Assembly: GCF_943590815.1 (NCBI RefSeq)
Contig: NZ_CALSBS010000010.1
Coordinates: forward strand, 62,001 to 126,000
Length of the DNA stretch: 64,000 nucleotides
Source: Pseudocitrobacter vendiensis
Lineage (GTDB): Bacteria > Pseudomonadota > Gammaproteobacteria > Enterobacterales > Enterobacteriaceae
Reading direction: 5' to 3'
The notes beneath the pieces were generated by a model that saw only the letters and a program-made list of their open reading frames with translations, did no database searches and was not told where the DNA came from. Position 1 is the stretch's first letter. Each line of letters opens with the position of its first letter. Of the stretch, positions 1-8,772 are shown piece by piece. A program made the translations under genes and the position numbers.

Positions 1-766
1 TATGATACAGGTCGAGCTGCTTACCGATTTTACGGTGATCGCGTTTCGCCGCTTCTTCCAGACGTTGCAGATACGCGTTCAGCGCTTTTTTATCTGCCCA
101 CGCGGTACCGTAGATACGCTGCAACATTTTATTGTCGCTGTCGCCACGCCAGTACGCGCCTGCGGTTTTCATCAGTTTGAAGTGATGGCAGAAACGCATA
201 TTCGGCACGTGCGGACCGCGGCACATGTCGACGTATTCTTCGTGATGATACAAGCCAGGCTTGTCATCATGCGCAATGTTTTCATCAAGGATGGAAACTT
301 TGTAGATTTCACCCCGTTTCACGAAAGTTTCGCGGGCTTCATGCCAGCTGACTTTCTTCTTGATGACATCGTAGTTTTTCTCGGCGAGCTCGTGCATACG
401 TTTTTCGAGCGCGTCGATGTCTTCCTGGGTCAGGGTATGGTCAAGATCAACGTCATAGTAGAAGCCGTTGTCGATAACCGGACCGATCGCCATTTTTGTA
501 TTCGGCCAGAGCTGCTTAATAGCATGACCGAGCAGGTGCGCGCAGGAGTGACGAATGATCTCCAGCCCTTCTTCATCTTTCGCGGTAATCAAAGAAAGGG
601 TTACATCGTTTTCAATCACATCAGACGCATCGACCAGTTCACCATTAACGCGACCGGCGATAGTGGCTTTTGCCAGCCCTGGACCGATATCCAGAGCCAC
701 ATCCATTGGGCTTACTGCGTGGTCGTAATGGCGTTGGCTGCCATCAGGAAGAGTAATTACAGGCAT
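1..766 (-). CDS. thrS: Threonyl-tRNA synthetase, N-terminal part (runs off the window edge)
   Basis: Charges tRNA-Thr with threonine in the cytoplasm. Only the first 255 codons are present; the family is about 640 residues. The protein begins [20 protein letters not shown], the TGS domain, and continues into the editing domain with the HxxxH motif at H73 and H77 ([10 protein letters not shown]), which hydrolyses mischarged Ser-tRNA. The start is ATG at 764-766, preceded by TAAGGACATAAC, a good ribosome-binding site. In E. coli the gene is autoregulated by binding of ThrRS to tRNA-like hairpins in the mRNA leader; the corresponding leader here is upstream of 766, but I did not fold it. Identity is essentially certain. 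Confidence 0.97.
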   Translation of the reverse strand, partial: MPVITLPDGSQRHYDHAVSPMDVALDIGPGLAKATIAGRVNGELVDASDVIENDVTLSLITAKDEEGLEIIRHSCAHLLGHAIKQLWPNTKMAIGPVIDNGFYYDVDLDHTLTQEDIDALEKRMHELAEKNYDVIKKKVSWHEARETFVKRGEIYKVSILDENIAHDDKPGLYHHEEYVDMCRGPHVPNMRFCHHFKLMKTAGAYWRGDSDNKMLQRIYGTAWADKKALNAYLQRLEEAAKRDHRKIGKQLDLYH

Positions 767-1114
767 GTTATGTCCTTATTTGCAGTGGTGCCCCACACGA
801 AAGAGCACATACAAAATTAAATAAATTAACTATATCAGCAAGTTAGATGGCTTTATTTGCTTCACTCTGCAAACTGTGTACATCGGTGTATACAACATCC
901 AAAATGTACCTACCATCACCTGCTGATAACGAGCCTCAATAGTACACGCCATTGATAATTTGTAAAAGCGCAGTGAAGCTATCTACCGCATACATTTCAC
1001 GTGGTTAATCTATATGCTGCCATATTAACCAATTTCAACCCTCCCCCCTGAAGTATCTGTGAAATCCACACGGTTCTCTTTTTCTCATCCGGCTAAAAGG
1101 CACATGTAATAAGC
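767..1114. other. Intergenic region between thrS and the diguanylate cyclase gene
   Basis: About 350 bases, AT-rich compared with the flanking core genes. It must hold the thrS promoter and operator leader on the minus strand and the 3' untranslated end of the cyclase gene. I see no gene in it. Confidence 0.5.
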
Positions 1115-2923
1115 TCAGGTCTGCTTAATACATCCTCCACAACTCGATTCCAGCATACCAAAGCTCACTATCTGCGAACGACCGAGTTCCTTGGCGCGAT
1201 AAAGAGCCACATCAGCAGCACGCAGCAGGTTGTCGCTCTGGACATGTTTCGGATAACTGGATATACCTATCGATACATCTACATGACCGAGATCTGTGAC
1301 ACCGGAACGCAATGACTGCTCGCGAACGCCATTGAAAATTTCTGTTGCGACCTTTATAGCCCCATCTTCATCTATACCCGTCAGCAGCACCAAAAATTCT
1401 TCACCACCGTAACGAAAAGCCAGACCGTTATCATTGATAACGCGTTTAATGACTGAGGCAACACTCCTGATGACCGCATCGCCCGCTTCGTGGCCAAATC
1501 GATCATTAATGCTTTTGAAATGATCGATATCTATCATCAAACAACTAACAGGCGCCTTATTGTTAACAGCCGCGCTAATCTGGGTACGCAATGTATCATC
1601 GAGATGGTGTCGATTACGTAAACCGGTGAGCGGATCGTAGAGTGCTTTCTCAAGCAGCTCATCGCGTAAACGTTGATTCGCAAGCGCAAGTGCGAGCGCT
1701 TCAGCCATCAACTCAAGATACGCACGGTAAGGCGCGGTTCCAGCGTCGATATTCTGGAAAGAAAGCAGGCCTATAGCCTCACCCTGAGCAATCAATGGGA
1801 TACATAAGCTGTCATTTTGACAAGCGCCTTGCAGGTGATAACACGCAATATCCGGCCCTCCGCTCACTGGCGGATGACTCTGTCCGCGGCGTATCGCCCA
1901 GCATTGGTCCGGATGGAAAGCACTGGCCTTACCATTAGGTGAAAGCCATTCGGCTACACAGTGAGTCTGGCGAGACTCTGGTTTAAGAATATATAGACGC
2001 CCAGGGACATTTGGCGCGATGTTAGGCGCAAAGCGTTGTGCAACATTGATAACGTCAGCAAAGTTCTCGCAACCTTGTAAACGTTGAGTCATGCGAGCAA
2101 GTAATTCTCTTATCGCCCAGTTGGCATCGCGTTCCTTCTCTAATTGTTGCCGCGCAAGTCCATTCTCACGAAAAATTCGAATAGCGTGTGCCATATCGCC
2201 GATTTCATCAATCTGGTTGAAGTCAGGTGTTTCAACGGCATAATCCTGGGATGCCAGACGATTGACTACGTCACTAAGCCGCACAACCGGGCGTAATACG
2301 CGATATTTCAAGATAAAGCCGAGTACGAATAAAAAAAGGAGAGCCGTTAATCCCACCATGACTTCTGATACGACGCGTAACGTGCGGGAAATCTGGGTGG
2401 CATCGACTATGGCATCTATCGCGCGATTGTCTATCATCTGCCTGAATCTATCGATTTTGTCTTGTGCCCGGTCCAATTGTTGTTCATAGACTTTGGAGTA
2501 CAGCAAGGCAACCGCTTGCGGCTCTGCACCTCGGTCCATGTAATCAAGAGCCGTTCGCTGCTCATCTTTGAGCGAGTTAATGATTTGAAGCCCCTCATGG
2601 AGTTGCGTCAATTCTTCACCTGATGCGCCAACGTCCCTAAGTTTTGCCAGACGATCCTGAACCGTTACTTCCGTTTGTTTCTTTTTATTATAGGCACTTA
2701 GGGCATCAGGATCTTTGGCGACAACATATAATCGAGCTAAGTCGGACAGTGACCAGACATCAACAGCTAATTCGTTAGTTAACTGATCAAACAATTGCCT
2801 TTGCGCAACCGCTTCACGCTCTCGATTGTCTGCGGAGGAGGCCATGAACATTACTATCCCTGAAGCCAGAGTTAGACAGACCGTCGCGCCGTAAGCCCAG
2901 TTAGTAATGGTAGCTATACGCAC
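1115..2923 (-). CDS. Membrane-anchored GAF-GGDEF diguanylate cyclase
   Basis: Predicted to make cyclic di-GMP from two GTP. Layout of the 602 residues: short N-terminal tail, TM1 about 8-28, a periplasmic helical sensor about 30-180, TM2 about 186-206, a HAMP-like linker about 207-260, a GAF domain about 275-415, and a GGDEF domain about 425-590. The active-site signature is intact (RYGGEEFLVLL). The inhibitory I-site RxxD, expected five residues before GGEEF, reads NDNG, so product inhibition is probably absent. Start is GTG at 2923 after AAGGAATTCACAG. It stands alone between thrS and an orphan gene in an AT-rich accessory stretch. The signal sensed is unknown, and I do not recognise a named orthologue. 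Confidence 0.85.
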   Translation of the reverse strand: MRIATITNWAYGATVCLTLASGIVMFMASSADNREREAVAQRQLFDQLTNELAVDVWSLSDLARLYVVAKDPDALSAYNKKKQTEVTVQDRLAKLRDVGASGEELTQLHEGLQIINSLKDEQRTALDYMDRGAEPQAVALLYSKVYEQQLDRAQDKIDRFRQMIDNRAIDAIVDATQISRTLRVVSEVMVGLTALLFLFVLGFILKYRVLRPVVRLSDVVNRLASQDYAVETPDFNQIDEIGDMAHAIRIFRENGLARQQLEKERDANWAIRELLARMTQRLQGCENFADVINVAQRFAPNIAPNVPGRLYILKPESRQTHCVAEWLSPNGKASAFHPDQCWAIRRGQSHPPVSGGPDIACYHLQGACQNDSLCIPLIAQGEAIGLLSFQNIDAGTAPYRAYLELMAEALALALANQRLRDELLEKALYDPLTGLRNRHHLDDTLRTQISAAVNNKAPVSCLMIDIDHFKSINDRFGHEAGDAVIRSVASVIKRVINDNGLAFRYGGEEFLVLLTGIDEDGAIKVATEIFNGVREQSLRSGVTDLGHVDVSIGISSYPKHVQSDNLLRAADVALYRAKELGRSQIVSFGMLESSCGGCIKQT

Positions 2924-3149
2924 CTGTGAATTCCTTCTGCGAAAGATACTTATTTGTCATGATTGAAATTATAGGAAACTCTTGATAAGCCGTGAGAAAA
3001 AAGATGGACCGGAGAGCCTGGGAAATGAGATTTGAATGGTGAGAGTTAACCTTTACCTCTTATTTATTTCGAAAAAGCTTCTATACATTTCTATCTGAAC
3101 AAGAAAATCAATAATCCCTTAGCACATTATGCATGGTAAATTAGCCGCA

Positions 3150-3653
3150 TTAATGAATAGAGTATTTGTTAGAAAAAGATAAGTAGTTATGCATTGAGTC
3201 AATTCTCAAGCCAATGTAATCAAATCTTTCAATCCCAATGCCTGTAACGTAATGACATCTTAACGCGCGAGACTGAAGAAGCGTAACCAATATTAACCTA
3301 TAGTTATTATCAATAAAACCAAGTAATTCATCGCCACTCAAGCCGCTATGAACTTTTTTTATAAAAGATAGCGTCCACGCGCGAGTTTGGTTGACGTGCT
3401 CGACACGGATAGGATTACCCGCATTTATTGCACAGGTGACACCGACAGTCCTTTCAGCATAGGGATATGATTTCATCTCTATGACTTTAGAAATACCATA
3501 TTTTCTTTTAACGCTAAGGAGATCGAGCAGGTGCTCGACAGAGACGAGGGCACCAGACTCATCACCCAAACCATTTGCATTTAACGAATCACGTAAGTCA
3601 ATACAATGTCGCAATGCAGATAACAGCAGATACTCATTCGTGACATCTTTCAT
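3150..3653 (-). CDS. Orphan hypothetical protein, 167 aa
   Basis: I do not recognise the family. The ATG at 3653 follows GAGAGGGAAGC, a strong ribosome-binding site, which supports a real gene. The product is soluble-looking, with no signal peptide or convincing transmembrane helix. Its N-terminal half is predicted helical (EYLLLSALRHCIDLRD), and there are short hydrophobic segments such as YRLILVTLLQ near residues 118-127. Base composition is clearly more AT-rich than the flanking core genes, which suggests horizontal acquisition. It is followed by the cyclase gene on the same strand after about 230 bases, too far to assume an operon. Confidence 0.6.
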   Translation of the reverse strand: MKDVTNEYLLLSALRHCIDLRDSLNANGLGDESGALVSVEHLLDLLSVKRKYGISKVIEMKSYPYAERTVGVTCAINAGNPIRVEHVNQTRAWTLSFIKKVHSGLSGDELLGFIDNNYRLILVTLLQSRALRCHYVTGIGIERFDYIGLRIDSMHNYLSFSNKYSIH

Positions 3654-4079
3654 GCTTCCCTCTCAAGGTGAATGGAAGCAGTACATTCAGTCAGTTTTAT
3701 GCTTCTTTAGTTAACTGTAACCTACATTGAAAAATCTGAGAAGAATTAACTAAAAATTTACATAACGAGAACGCAAATGTTTCAAAAAGCGACGATATAT
3801 GGCAGTGCATACGAGATCCATGTTTCTTAATGAGTCTGTTTTTCGTCACAAGCAAAGGTTTGCAAATGTGGAAACAACTCAAGTGAAATCAATACCCGGC
3901 TTTCTCTCATCATCAACACTTCCCTGCCGCTGCATGGCGGCGCGATTAAGATTTTACAACAAAAACAAGGCACTATAGTAATAATCGTTTTATTGCTGTA
4001 GCGTAATGCGTTCCTTTGACAACATTTTCACATTGCGAATGTGTTTATTTTATGTTGGGAAATATACTTTCCGATATGA
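3654..4079. other. AT-rich intergenic region, no convincing gene
   Basis: It contains only short open frames without ribosome-binding sites. It should hold the promoter of the 167-aa orphan gene. I see no repeats, RNA gene or mobile-element ends. Confidence 0.4.
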
Positions 4080-4301
4080 ATGCGTTATCATTACGTCCCA
4101 ACTCGCCTGACTGGAGGGGTTATCCCCGACATCAAATTTAAGTGTCCGGTTTGCTCAGGAAAAACGTTCTTGTTCACCACGTTTAAAGCTGATTCAAACC
4201 AACCTCATGGTGCAGTATGTTCTCTTTGTGGAACACAACTCACTGCCATTTCATGCATACCAAAACTTCGCAGGAAGCGGTGGACCAAAAGAGTGCCGTG
4301 A
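4080..4301 (+). CDS. Small zinc-ribbon protein (possible gene or fragment)
   Basis: A 73-residue frame with a two-knuckle zinc ribbon: CPVC at about 22-25 and CSLC at about 47-50 (KFKCPVCSGK, AVCSLCGTQL), followed by a basic tail (KLRRKRWTKR). It resembles small phage- or island-associated zinc-binding proteins whose sequence normally begins near IKFKCPVC. The ATG at 4080 has no good ribosome-binding site. A GGAGGGG motif lies just before the conserved IKFKC part, but no standard start codon follows it in frame. It may therefore be a decayed gene. Function unknown. Confidence 0.4.
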   Translation: MRYHYVPTRLTGGVIPDIKFKCPVCSGKTFLFTTFKADSNQPHGAVCSLCGTQLTAISCIPKLRRKRWTKRVP

Positions 4302-4387
4302 CGTAACTCGTTGAGCTTATACCAATGCCCGTTCTCTCCTGAGCAAAAATTGAGATTGTTAATGACTACAGCGTTGATATGCTCACT

Positions 4388-4507
4388 TTAATCAGGAGAG
4401 ACATTAAATGATTTTTCCTGTGTAGTGGGGCCAAACCCACCTTGTTCAGCGATAACCGAACAACTCGCAGCAGCCACAAGCGTTAACACAATCCAAATTT
4501 TCATCAT
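4388..4507 (-). CDS. Small secreted peptide, remnant of a BOF (YgiW-like) family protein
   Basis: Encodes 39 residues from ATG at 4507, or 38 from the adjacent ATG at 4504, with GGGGATAA just upstream. The sequence MKIWIVLTLVAAASC-SVIAEQGGFGP is a typical signal peptide followed by the QGGF-GP motif that starts mature YgiW/BOF-family periplasmic proteins. It then stops after SFNVSPD, so the OB-fold domain of about 100 residues is missing. It is either a truncated relic or a secreted micropeptide. I favour a relic. Confidence 0.4.
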   Translation of the reverse strand: MMKIWIVLTLVAAASCSVIAEQGGFGPTTQEKSFNVSPD

Positions 4508-4874
4508 TTATCCCCAGTGATTTGGTCAAAAAAATAATTCTGGCACACAAAATGAAAATTGCATGATTTTTGAAAAAAACAGGATTTTTCCAGGCGGTTT
4601 CAGGCATCACTTCAACACAACGGCTTTAATGCGTCATAAATTGGTCTGATCGGTACTGCTGGCAAAGCGCGCGATTAACACTTCAATCGGAGTAATAACC
4701 CTGGCTGACTAATGGTTGGGAATAAAAAATTTAGCAAACCTTTATTTACGGATAACTCTGAAGATTAACCACAGATAAGCTAAAACTCAAAAAAAAGAAA
4801 AACCGGTACATCTCTACCCGGTTTTTTCAGACCACCAAATAATAAGGAATGCTTATTAATAAGGCGTGATGTTA
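4508..4874. other. Intergenic region with a terminator, no gene seen
   Basis: AT-rich, with A-tracts near 4525-4585. The only structure I can support is the hairpin at 4798-4827, listed separately. Confidence 0.4.
4798..4827 (-). terminator. Rho-independent terminator, probably bidirectional
   Basis: Stem AAAAACCGG / CCGGTTTTT around an 11-base loop, with A- and T-runs on both sides. It lies about 48 bases past the stop of the small secreted protein gene at 4875. Confidence 0.7.
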
Positions 4875-5111
4875 TCAGGACCACTCACCCGCGACCAGGG
4901 TATGCACATTGAAAGCATCATCCATTGAATGGCCAGTGGACTGAGAGCCTGGCGCGATGTTTGAGCCGGCTTCAACGTCGTGTGCGGAAGTGATTCCGAT
5001 TTGCTGGGTTGCAGGTGTACTGGCAGAAGGCGTTGCAGGTTCAGCGGCAAATACACCGAATGAAAGTGCAGACAGCACAGCTGCTGCTGTTGCGATTTTA
5101 ATATTTTTCAT
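4875..5111 (-). CDS. Small exported protein, 78 aa, unknown function
   Basis: Residues 1-22 are a clean signal peptide (MKNIKIATAAAVLSALSFG, cleavage near VFA-AE). The mature part of about 56 residues is low-complexity, rich in Ala, Thr, Ser and Pro (EPATPSASTPATQQ), and has no Cys. The signal peptide resembles those of DUF1471 (BhsA/YhcN-type) stress proteins, but the DUF1471 core is not visible. The start ATG at 5111 has AGAG nearby, and a terminator follows at 4798-4827, so it looks like a single-gene transcript. Function unknown. Confidence 0.55.
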   Translation of the reverse strand: MKNIKIATAAAVLSALSFGVFAAEPATPSASTPATQQIGITSAHDVEAGSNIAPGSQSTGHSMDDAFNVHTLVAGEWS

Positions 5112-5346
5112 AATGGTTATTCTCTGGTTTGATTAGCACTTTTGAATCCAGGCGTCATTATCGCCCTTGTTAACAAGTGTAGATCCAGATCACATTTTTG
5201 ACCAGCCCCATTATTTAGCTTTTCGTGTCAAATCAGGTAAAAATATATCAACAAGGTTAATTATGGAGATATTATGAAGAAATCTTATTTTTTATTAAAT
5301 TTAAAACGCTGTTGATAATTTAATAATACAGAGGGGCGATATTTCT

Positions 5347-5378
5347 GGCAAACAGGCCGGTGGAACCCGGCCTGTTTA
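5347..5378 (-). terminator. Hairpin after ydiY, likely terminator
   Basis: Perfect inverted repeat AACAGGCCGG / CCGGCCTGTT immediately after the ydiY stop. The following T-run is short (TTT), so termination strength is uncertain. Confidence 0.6.
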
Positions 5379-5381
5379 AAA

Positions 5382-6140
5382 TTACATTTTATAACCGAGG
5401 GAAAGCGTGGTCCGTCTGTCTGTGTGTTCTGGCGCCGTCGCTGGTGGCTCTGAGTTCCAGGTAACGTTGTAGGCAACCTTAAGACCAAAGTGCTCGTTGA
5501 TGGCGACATTCAGGGCGCTTTCAGAGTTCACCGTTGTGTCGTCTGAACCAAACACAGAAACACCCTGCGTAAATTTCGCCGTATCGGTCATCTGCCAGGC
5601 ATAAGAGCCTGAAGCATAGCCTAAGGCCTGGGTTTCAGTTTCATCATTGGTGTACTTGTCATAACGAACACCCGGACCGAATTCAAAACGGAAACTGTGC
5701 ACTGGCCCATTGAGGAACTGACGACCATAACCGGCCGTAAACACGTCGCGCTCGCGATAACCATTATAGCGGTCGGTCAGCCAGCTGGCCTGTCCGAATA
5801 AATAGTCTGCATCCGTCATGTTATAACGGCTACGTCCCCCTACAGCATATTTTTCAGAAGATCGCTCATCATTAGAAGAGGTATTGCTGGCATTCCCCCA
5901 CAGAGACCAGGCGGTGGTATTACCATACCAGGTTAAAGTGGAGTCAGCGGTCAGTGAGGAACTCTTGGTGTTACCCGACTGGGCGAGATAGCCCGCATTA
6001 ACAGCGCCTTCAAAAGGCTTCTTCGCGGAGGAAGGGTCATCCATGACAGTAAAAACGGAATCATCGGCAGCTGCATACATTGACGCAAACACGCCACCCA
6101 GCAGCATCACAGCCGCGGGTACTGTCTTCAAAAGCTTCAT
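5382..6140 (-). CDS. ydiY: YdiY, DUF481 outer-membrane-type protein
   Basis: 252 residues, matching E. coli YdiY in sequence and position next to pfkB. Residues 1-25 are a signal peptide ending near MYAAA-DD. The mature part is a DUF481 beta-barrel-like domain with alternating short strands rich in Tyr, Ser, Thr and Gly, and it ends in the aromatic-containing LSLGYKM typical of outer-membrane proteins. E. coli ydiY is reported as acid-inducible; its function is unknown. The start ATG at 6140 has no strong ribosome-binding site. It is divergent from pfkB. Confidence 0.9.
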   Translation of the reverse strand: MKLLKTVPAAVMLLGGVFASMYAAADDSVFTVMDDPSSAKKPFEGAVNAGYLAQSGNTKSSSLTADSTLTWYGNTTAWSLWGNASNTSSNDERSSEKYAVGGRSRYNMTDADYLFGQASWLTDRYNGYRERDVFTAGYGRQFLNGPVHSFRFEFGPGVRYDKYTNDETETQALGYASGSYAWQMTDTAKFTQGVSVFGSDDTTVNSESALNVAINEHFGLKVAYNVTWNSEPPATAPEHTDRRTTLSLGYKM

Positions 6141-6455
6141 TTATTAAGAGTCCGTACAACAAAAAAAGAGACCTTTACGGTCCCGGAAACTTTCGTGAGG
6201 ATCAACGACAGGCGGTCCATTGAAAGGTAACAAATTATAAAAAGCGCCGCATAACATAGCAATGAATTCTTCTTTCATTTTTTGAATAAGAACGATCTCA
6301 AAACGTGCTTTATTTCATATAGATATTCGCACGTAAAGCTTTCCATTTTATTGAAAATTATAGTGTTGTAACTTTCACTCTCGCCTGTTCGGTGCCAGAC
6401 TTACATTCTTGCTGAGACAAGTCTGGCCTTAGGGTCATAAAGGGAGGTAATAGTA
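6141..6455. other. Divergent promoter region ydiY/pfkB
   Basis: 315 bases, AT-rich in the middle. It serves both ydiY (minus) and pfkB (plus). An imperfect inverted repeat, GCCAGACTTACATTCTT...ACAAGTCTGGC, spans about 6393-6426 just before the pfkB ribosome-binding site. I see no other features. Confidence 0.4.
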
Positions 6456-7391
6456 ATGGTTAAGATTTATACGCTCACATTCGCCCCTTCTCTCGACAGC
6501 GCCACTCAGACGCCGCAAATTTACCCAGAAGGGAAACTCCGTTGTAGCTCACCGGTCTTTGAACCTGGCGGCGGTGGAATTAACGTCGCCCGCGCGATTA
6601 CTTTTTTAGGTGGAAAGGCTACGGCGATTTTTCCCATAGGCGGCGCGACGGGTGAACATCTCGCCACCCTGCTAACTGAAGAACACGTTCCGGTAGAATG
6701 TGTTGAGGCGCGAGAATGGACACGCCAGAATCTCCACGTCCATGTGAACACCAGCGGGGAGCAATACCGCTTCGTCATGCCTGGCGCTACGCTGCATGAG
6801 GACGAAATTCGTAAGCTCGAAGAGAAAGTCACCCAAATTGAAGCCGGTTCACTGCTAGTGATAAGCGGCAGCCTTCCCCCCGGCGTTAGCCTTGAACGCT
6901 TTGTCGCATTAATTAAGTCAGCACAACAGCATGGCGTACGTTGCGTTGTTGATAGCTCCGGCGATGCACTGGCCGCCGCGCTGGATATCGGCAACATTGA
7001 GTTAGTCAAACCGAATCAGAAAGAGCTTAGCGCATTGGTGCAACGCGATTTAACTCAGCCAGATGATGTGCGCAAAGCAGCTGAAGAGATTATTCGTAGT
7101 GGAAAAGCTGCACGGGTAGTCGTGTCCCTCGGCGCTCAGGGCGCACTTGCCGTCGATGCAAAAAACTGCGTTCAGGTCGTACCGCCGCCGATAAAGAGTC
7201 AGAGTACCGTTGGCGCGGGTGACAGCATGGTCGGTGCAATGGTATTAAAACTGGCGGAAAATGCCGGGCTTGAGGAGATGGTGCGTTACGGCGTTGCCGC
7301 CGGGAGTGCAGCCACGATTAATCAGGGCACGCGTCTCTGCTCTCATGAAAACACGCAGCGAATCTTTGATTATCTGTCGCAGAATAAATAA
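6456..7391 (+). CDS. pfkB: 6-phosphofructokinase II (ribokinase/PfkB family)
   Basis: Phosphorylates fructose 6-phosphate to fructose 1,6-bisphosphate; it is the minor, non-allosteric isozyme in E. coli. 311 residues against 309 in E. coli, with near-identical motifs: the N-terminal substrate lid FEPGGGGINVARA (about 36-48), the PfkB ATP-site signature around TVGAGDSMVGAM with catalytic Asp in GAGD (about residue 256), and VKPNQKE. Start ATG at 6456 follows AGGGAGGTAATAGTA. It stands alone with ydiZ close downstream, as in E. coli. Confidence 0.97.
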   Translation: MVKIYTLTFAPSLDSATQTPQIYPEGKLRCSSPVFEPGGGGINVARAITFLGGKATAIFPIGGATGEHLATLLTEEHVPVECVEAREWTRQNLHVHVNTSGEQYRFVMPGATLHEDEIRKLEEKVTQIEAGSLLVISGSLPPGVSLERFVALIKSAQQHGVRCVVDSSGDALAAALDIGNIELVKPNQKELSALVQRDLTQPDDVRKAAEEIIRSGKAARVVVSLGAQGALAVDAKNCVQVVPPPIKSQSTVGAGDSMVGAMVLKLAENAGLEEMVRYGVAAGSAATINQGTRLCSHENTQRIFDYLSQNK

Positions 7392-7481
7392 TAGCATCCG
7401 GCCCGGAATCTCCGGCCGGGTCGCGAAATCGCGCCAATCGACTATGCTAAAAAAATTCTATTGTTAACAATGAGGTGAATT

Positions 7482-7766
7482 ATGAGCGGTGATATCGCCC
7501 GTTACGTCGTGACGATTAAATTTCAGGAAGAGACGCTGACTGAGCTTAATGAACTCAATAATCATCTGACCCGAGCCGGATTTACGCTTACACTCACGGA
7601 TGATGACGGAAAAGTACATGAACTGGGCACCAACACATTCGGACTGGTTAGCCCGCTAAAAGATCAGGAAATTAAGGAGTTAGTGAGCGGCCTTGCCGAT
7701 GCGGCTATCGACAAACCTGTTGATATTGACGTAATCACATTCGAGCAGTGGCTGAAAGATCAATAA
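7482..7766 (+). CDS. ydiZ: YdiZ, uncharacterised small protein
   Basis: 94 residues, same size and place as E. coli YdiZ between pfkB and yniA. Acidic, soluble, no signal peptide (MSGDIARYVVTIKFQEETL). ATG at 7482 has TGAGGTGAATT upstream. No function is known for the family. Confidence 0.9.
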   Translation: MSGDIARYVVTIKFQEETLTELNELNNHLTRAGFTLTLTDDDGKVHELGTNTFGLVSPLKDQEIKELVSGLADAAIDKPVDIDVITFEQWLKDQ

Positions 7767-7871
7767 ATGCTGTTGCGGCATTTTAACTCCTGGTTGTGCG
7801 TTAGTTCGAGTTTTTGCACCGCATTTGTGCGCTAACCTTATGATCTGGCAGAAAACATGGGGAGAGACATC

Positions 7872-8732
7872 ATGTGGCAAGCGATCGGTAACCTGTTAAG
7901 TGAACAACTCGGCAAAGGTGAAATCGAGCAGCGCGACGAACTGCCAGGCGGAGAAATCCACGCCGCATGGCATATTCGCTACGCAGGCCGCGATCTCTTT
8001 GTAAAATGCGATGAACGCGAGCTACTGCCCATCTTCACGGCGGAAGCTGATCAGCTCGAACTCTTGTCCCGTAGTAAAACCGTGGCGGTGCCGAAAGTTT
8101 ACGCCGTCGGTTCAGACCGCGATTACAGCTTCCTGGTGATGGAATATCTCCCTCCCCGTCCGCTAGACGCACACAACGCATTCTTACTGGGGCAACAAAT
8201 AGCGCGCCTCCATCAATGGAGCGACCAGCCGCAGTTTGGCCTCGACTTTGATAACGATCTCTCCACCACGCCACAGCCGAACGCCTGGCAGCGCCGCTGG
8301 TCGACCTTTTTCGCCGAGCAGCGAATTGGCTGGCAGCTGGAACTGGCTGCGGAAAAAGGGATGGAGTTTGGCGATATTGATGCCATTGTCGATCACGTTC
8401 AGCAACGCCTGAGCTCACATCAGCCGCAGCCTGCGTTATTGCATGGCGATTTGTGGTCCAACAACTGCGCGCTCGGCCCGAACGGCCCTTATATCTTCGA
8501 TCCTGCCTGCTATTGGGGTGACCGTGAATGCGACCTGGCGATGCTGCCGCTGCATCCGGAGCAGCCGCCGCAAATCTATGACGGCTACCAGTCCGTTTCA
8601 CCGCTGCCGGCCGATTTTCTTGAACGCCAGTCGGTCTATCAACTTTATACTTTGTTCAACCGGGCAATTCTGTTCGGAGGGCAGCATCTGGTGATTGCAC
8701 AGAAAGCGCTGGATAACGTACTGGCCGCGTAG
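7872..8732 (+). CDS. yniA: YniA, fructosamine-kinase-like protein
   Basis: 286 residues. It belongs to the fructosamine/ketosamine kinase family, which has a protein-kinase-like fold and may deglycate proteins or small amines. The kinase signatures are visible: LLHGDLWSNNCALG (catalytic HGDxW..N loop) and IFDPACYWGDRECDLAM (metal-binding Asp). I chose the ATG at 7872 because GGGGAGAG lies just before it and E. coli YniA begins MWQAI; an in-frame ATG five codons upstream overlaps that ribosome-binding site. The physiological substrate is not established. Confidence 0.93.
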   Translation: MWQAIGNLLSEQLGKGEIEQRDELPGGEIHAAWHIRYAGRDLFVKCDERELLPIFTAEADQLELLSRSKTVAVPKVYAVGSDRDYSFLVMEYLPPRPLDAHNAFLLGQQIARLHQWSDQPQFGLDFDNDLSTTPQPNAWQRRWSTFFAEQRIGWQLELAAEKGMEFGDIDAIVDHVQQRLSSHQPQPALLHGDLWSNNCALGPNGPYIFDPACYWGDRECDLAMLPLHPEQPPQIYDGYQSVSPLPADFLERQSVYQLYTLFNRAILFGGQHLVIAQKALDNVLAA

Positions 8733-8743
8733 ACCCAAAAGCG

Positions 8744-8768
8744 AAAGCCCCCGATTATCGGGGGCTTT
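8744..8768. terminator. Shared bidirectional terminator between yniA and tonB
   Basis: Stem AAAGCCCCCGA / TCGGGGGCTTT between two convergent genes. The A/T flanks serve both directions. Confidence 0.8.
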
Positions 8769-8772
8769 ATGA

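Noticed and set aside
2-820. Open frame covering the thrS region on the plus strand
   Set aside because: Mirror frame of thrS. The minus-strand reading matches ThrRS residue by residue.
3697-3882. 61-codon minus-strand frame upstream of the orphan gene
   Set aside because: No ribosome-binding site and no family resemblance; it overlaps the likely promoter of the 167-aa gene.
5274-5315. 13-codon frame MKKSYFLLNLKRC after GGAGATATT, a leader-peptide look-alike
   Set aside because: It has a fair ribosome-binding site, but no downstream gene in that direction and no attenuator. Too short to support.
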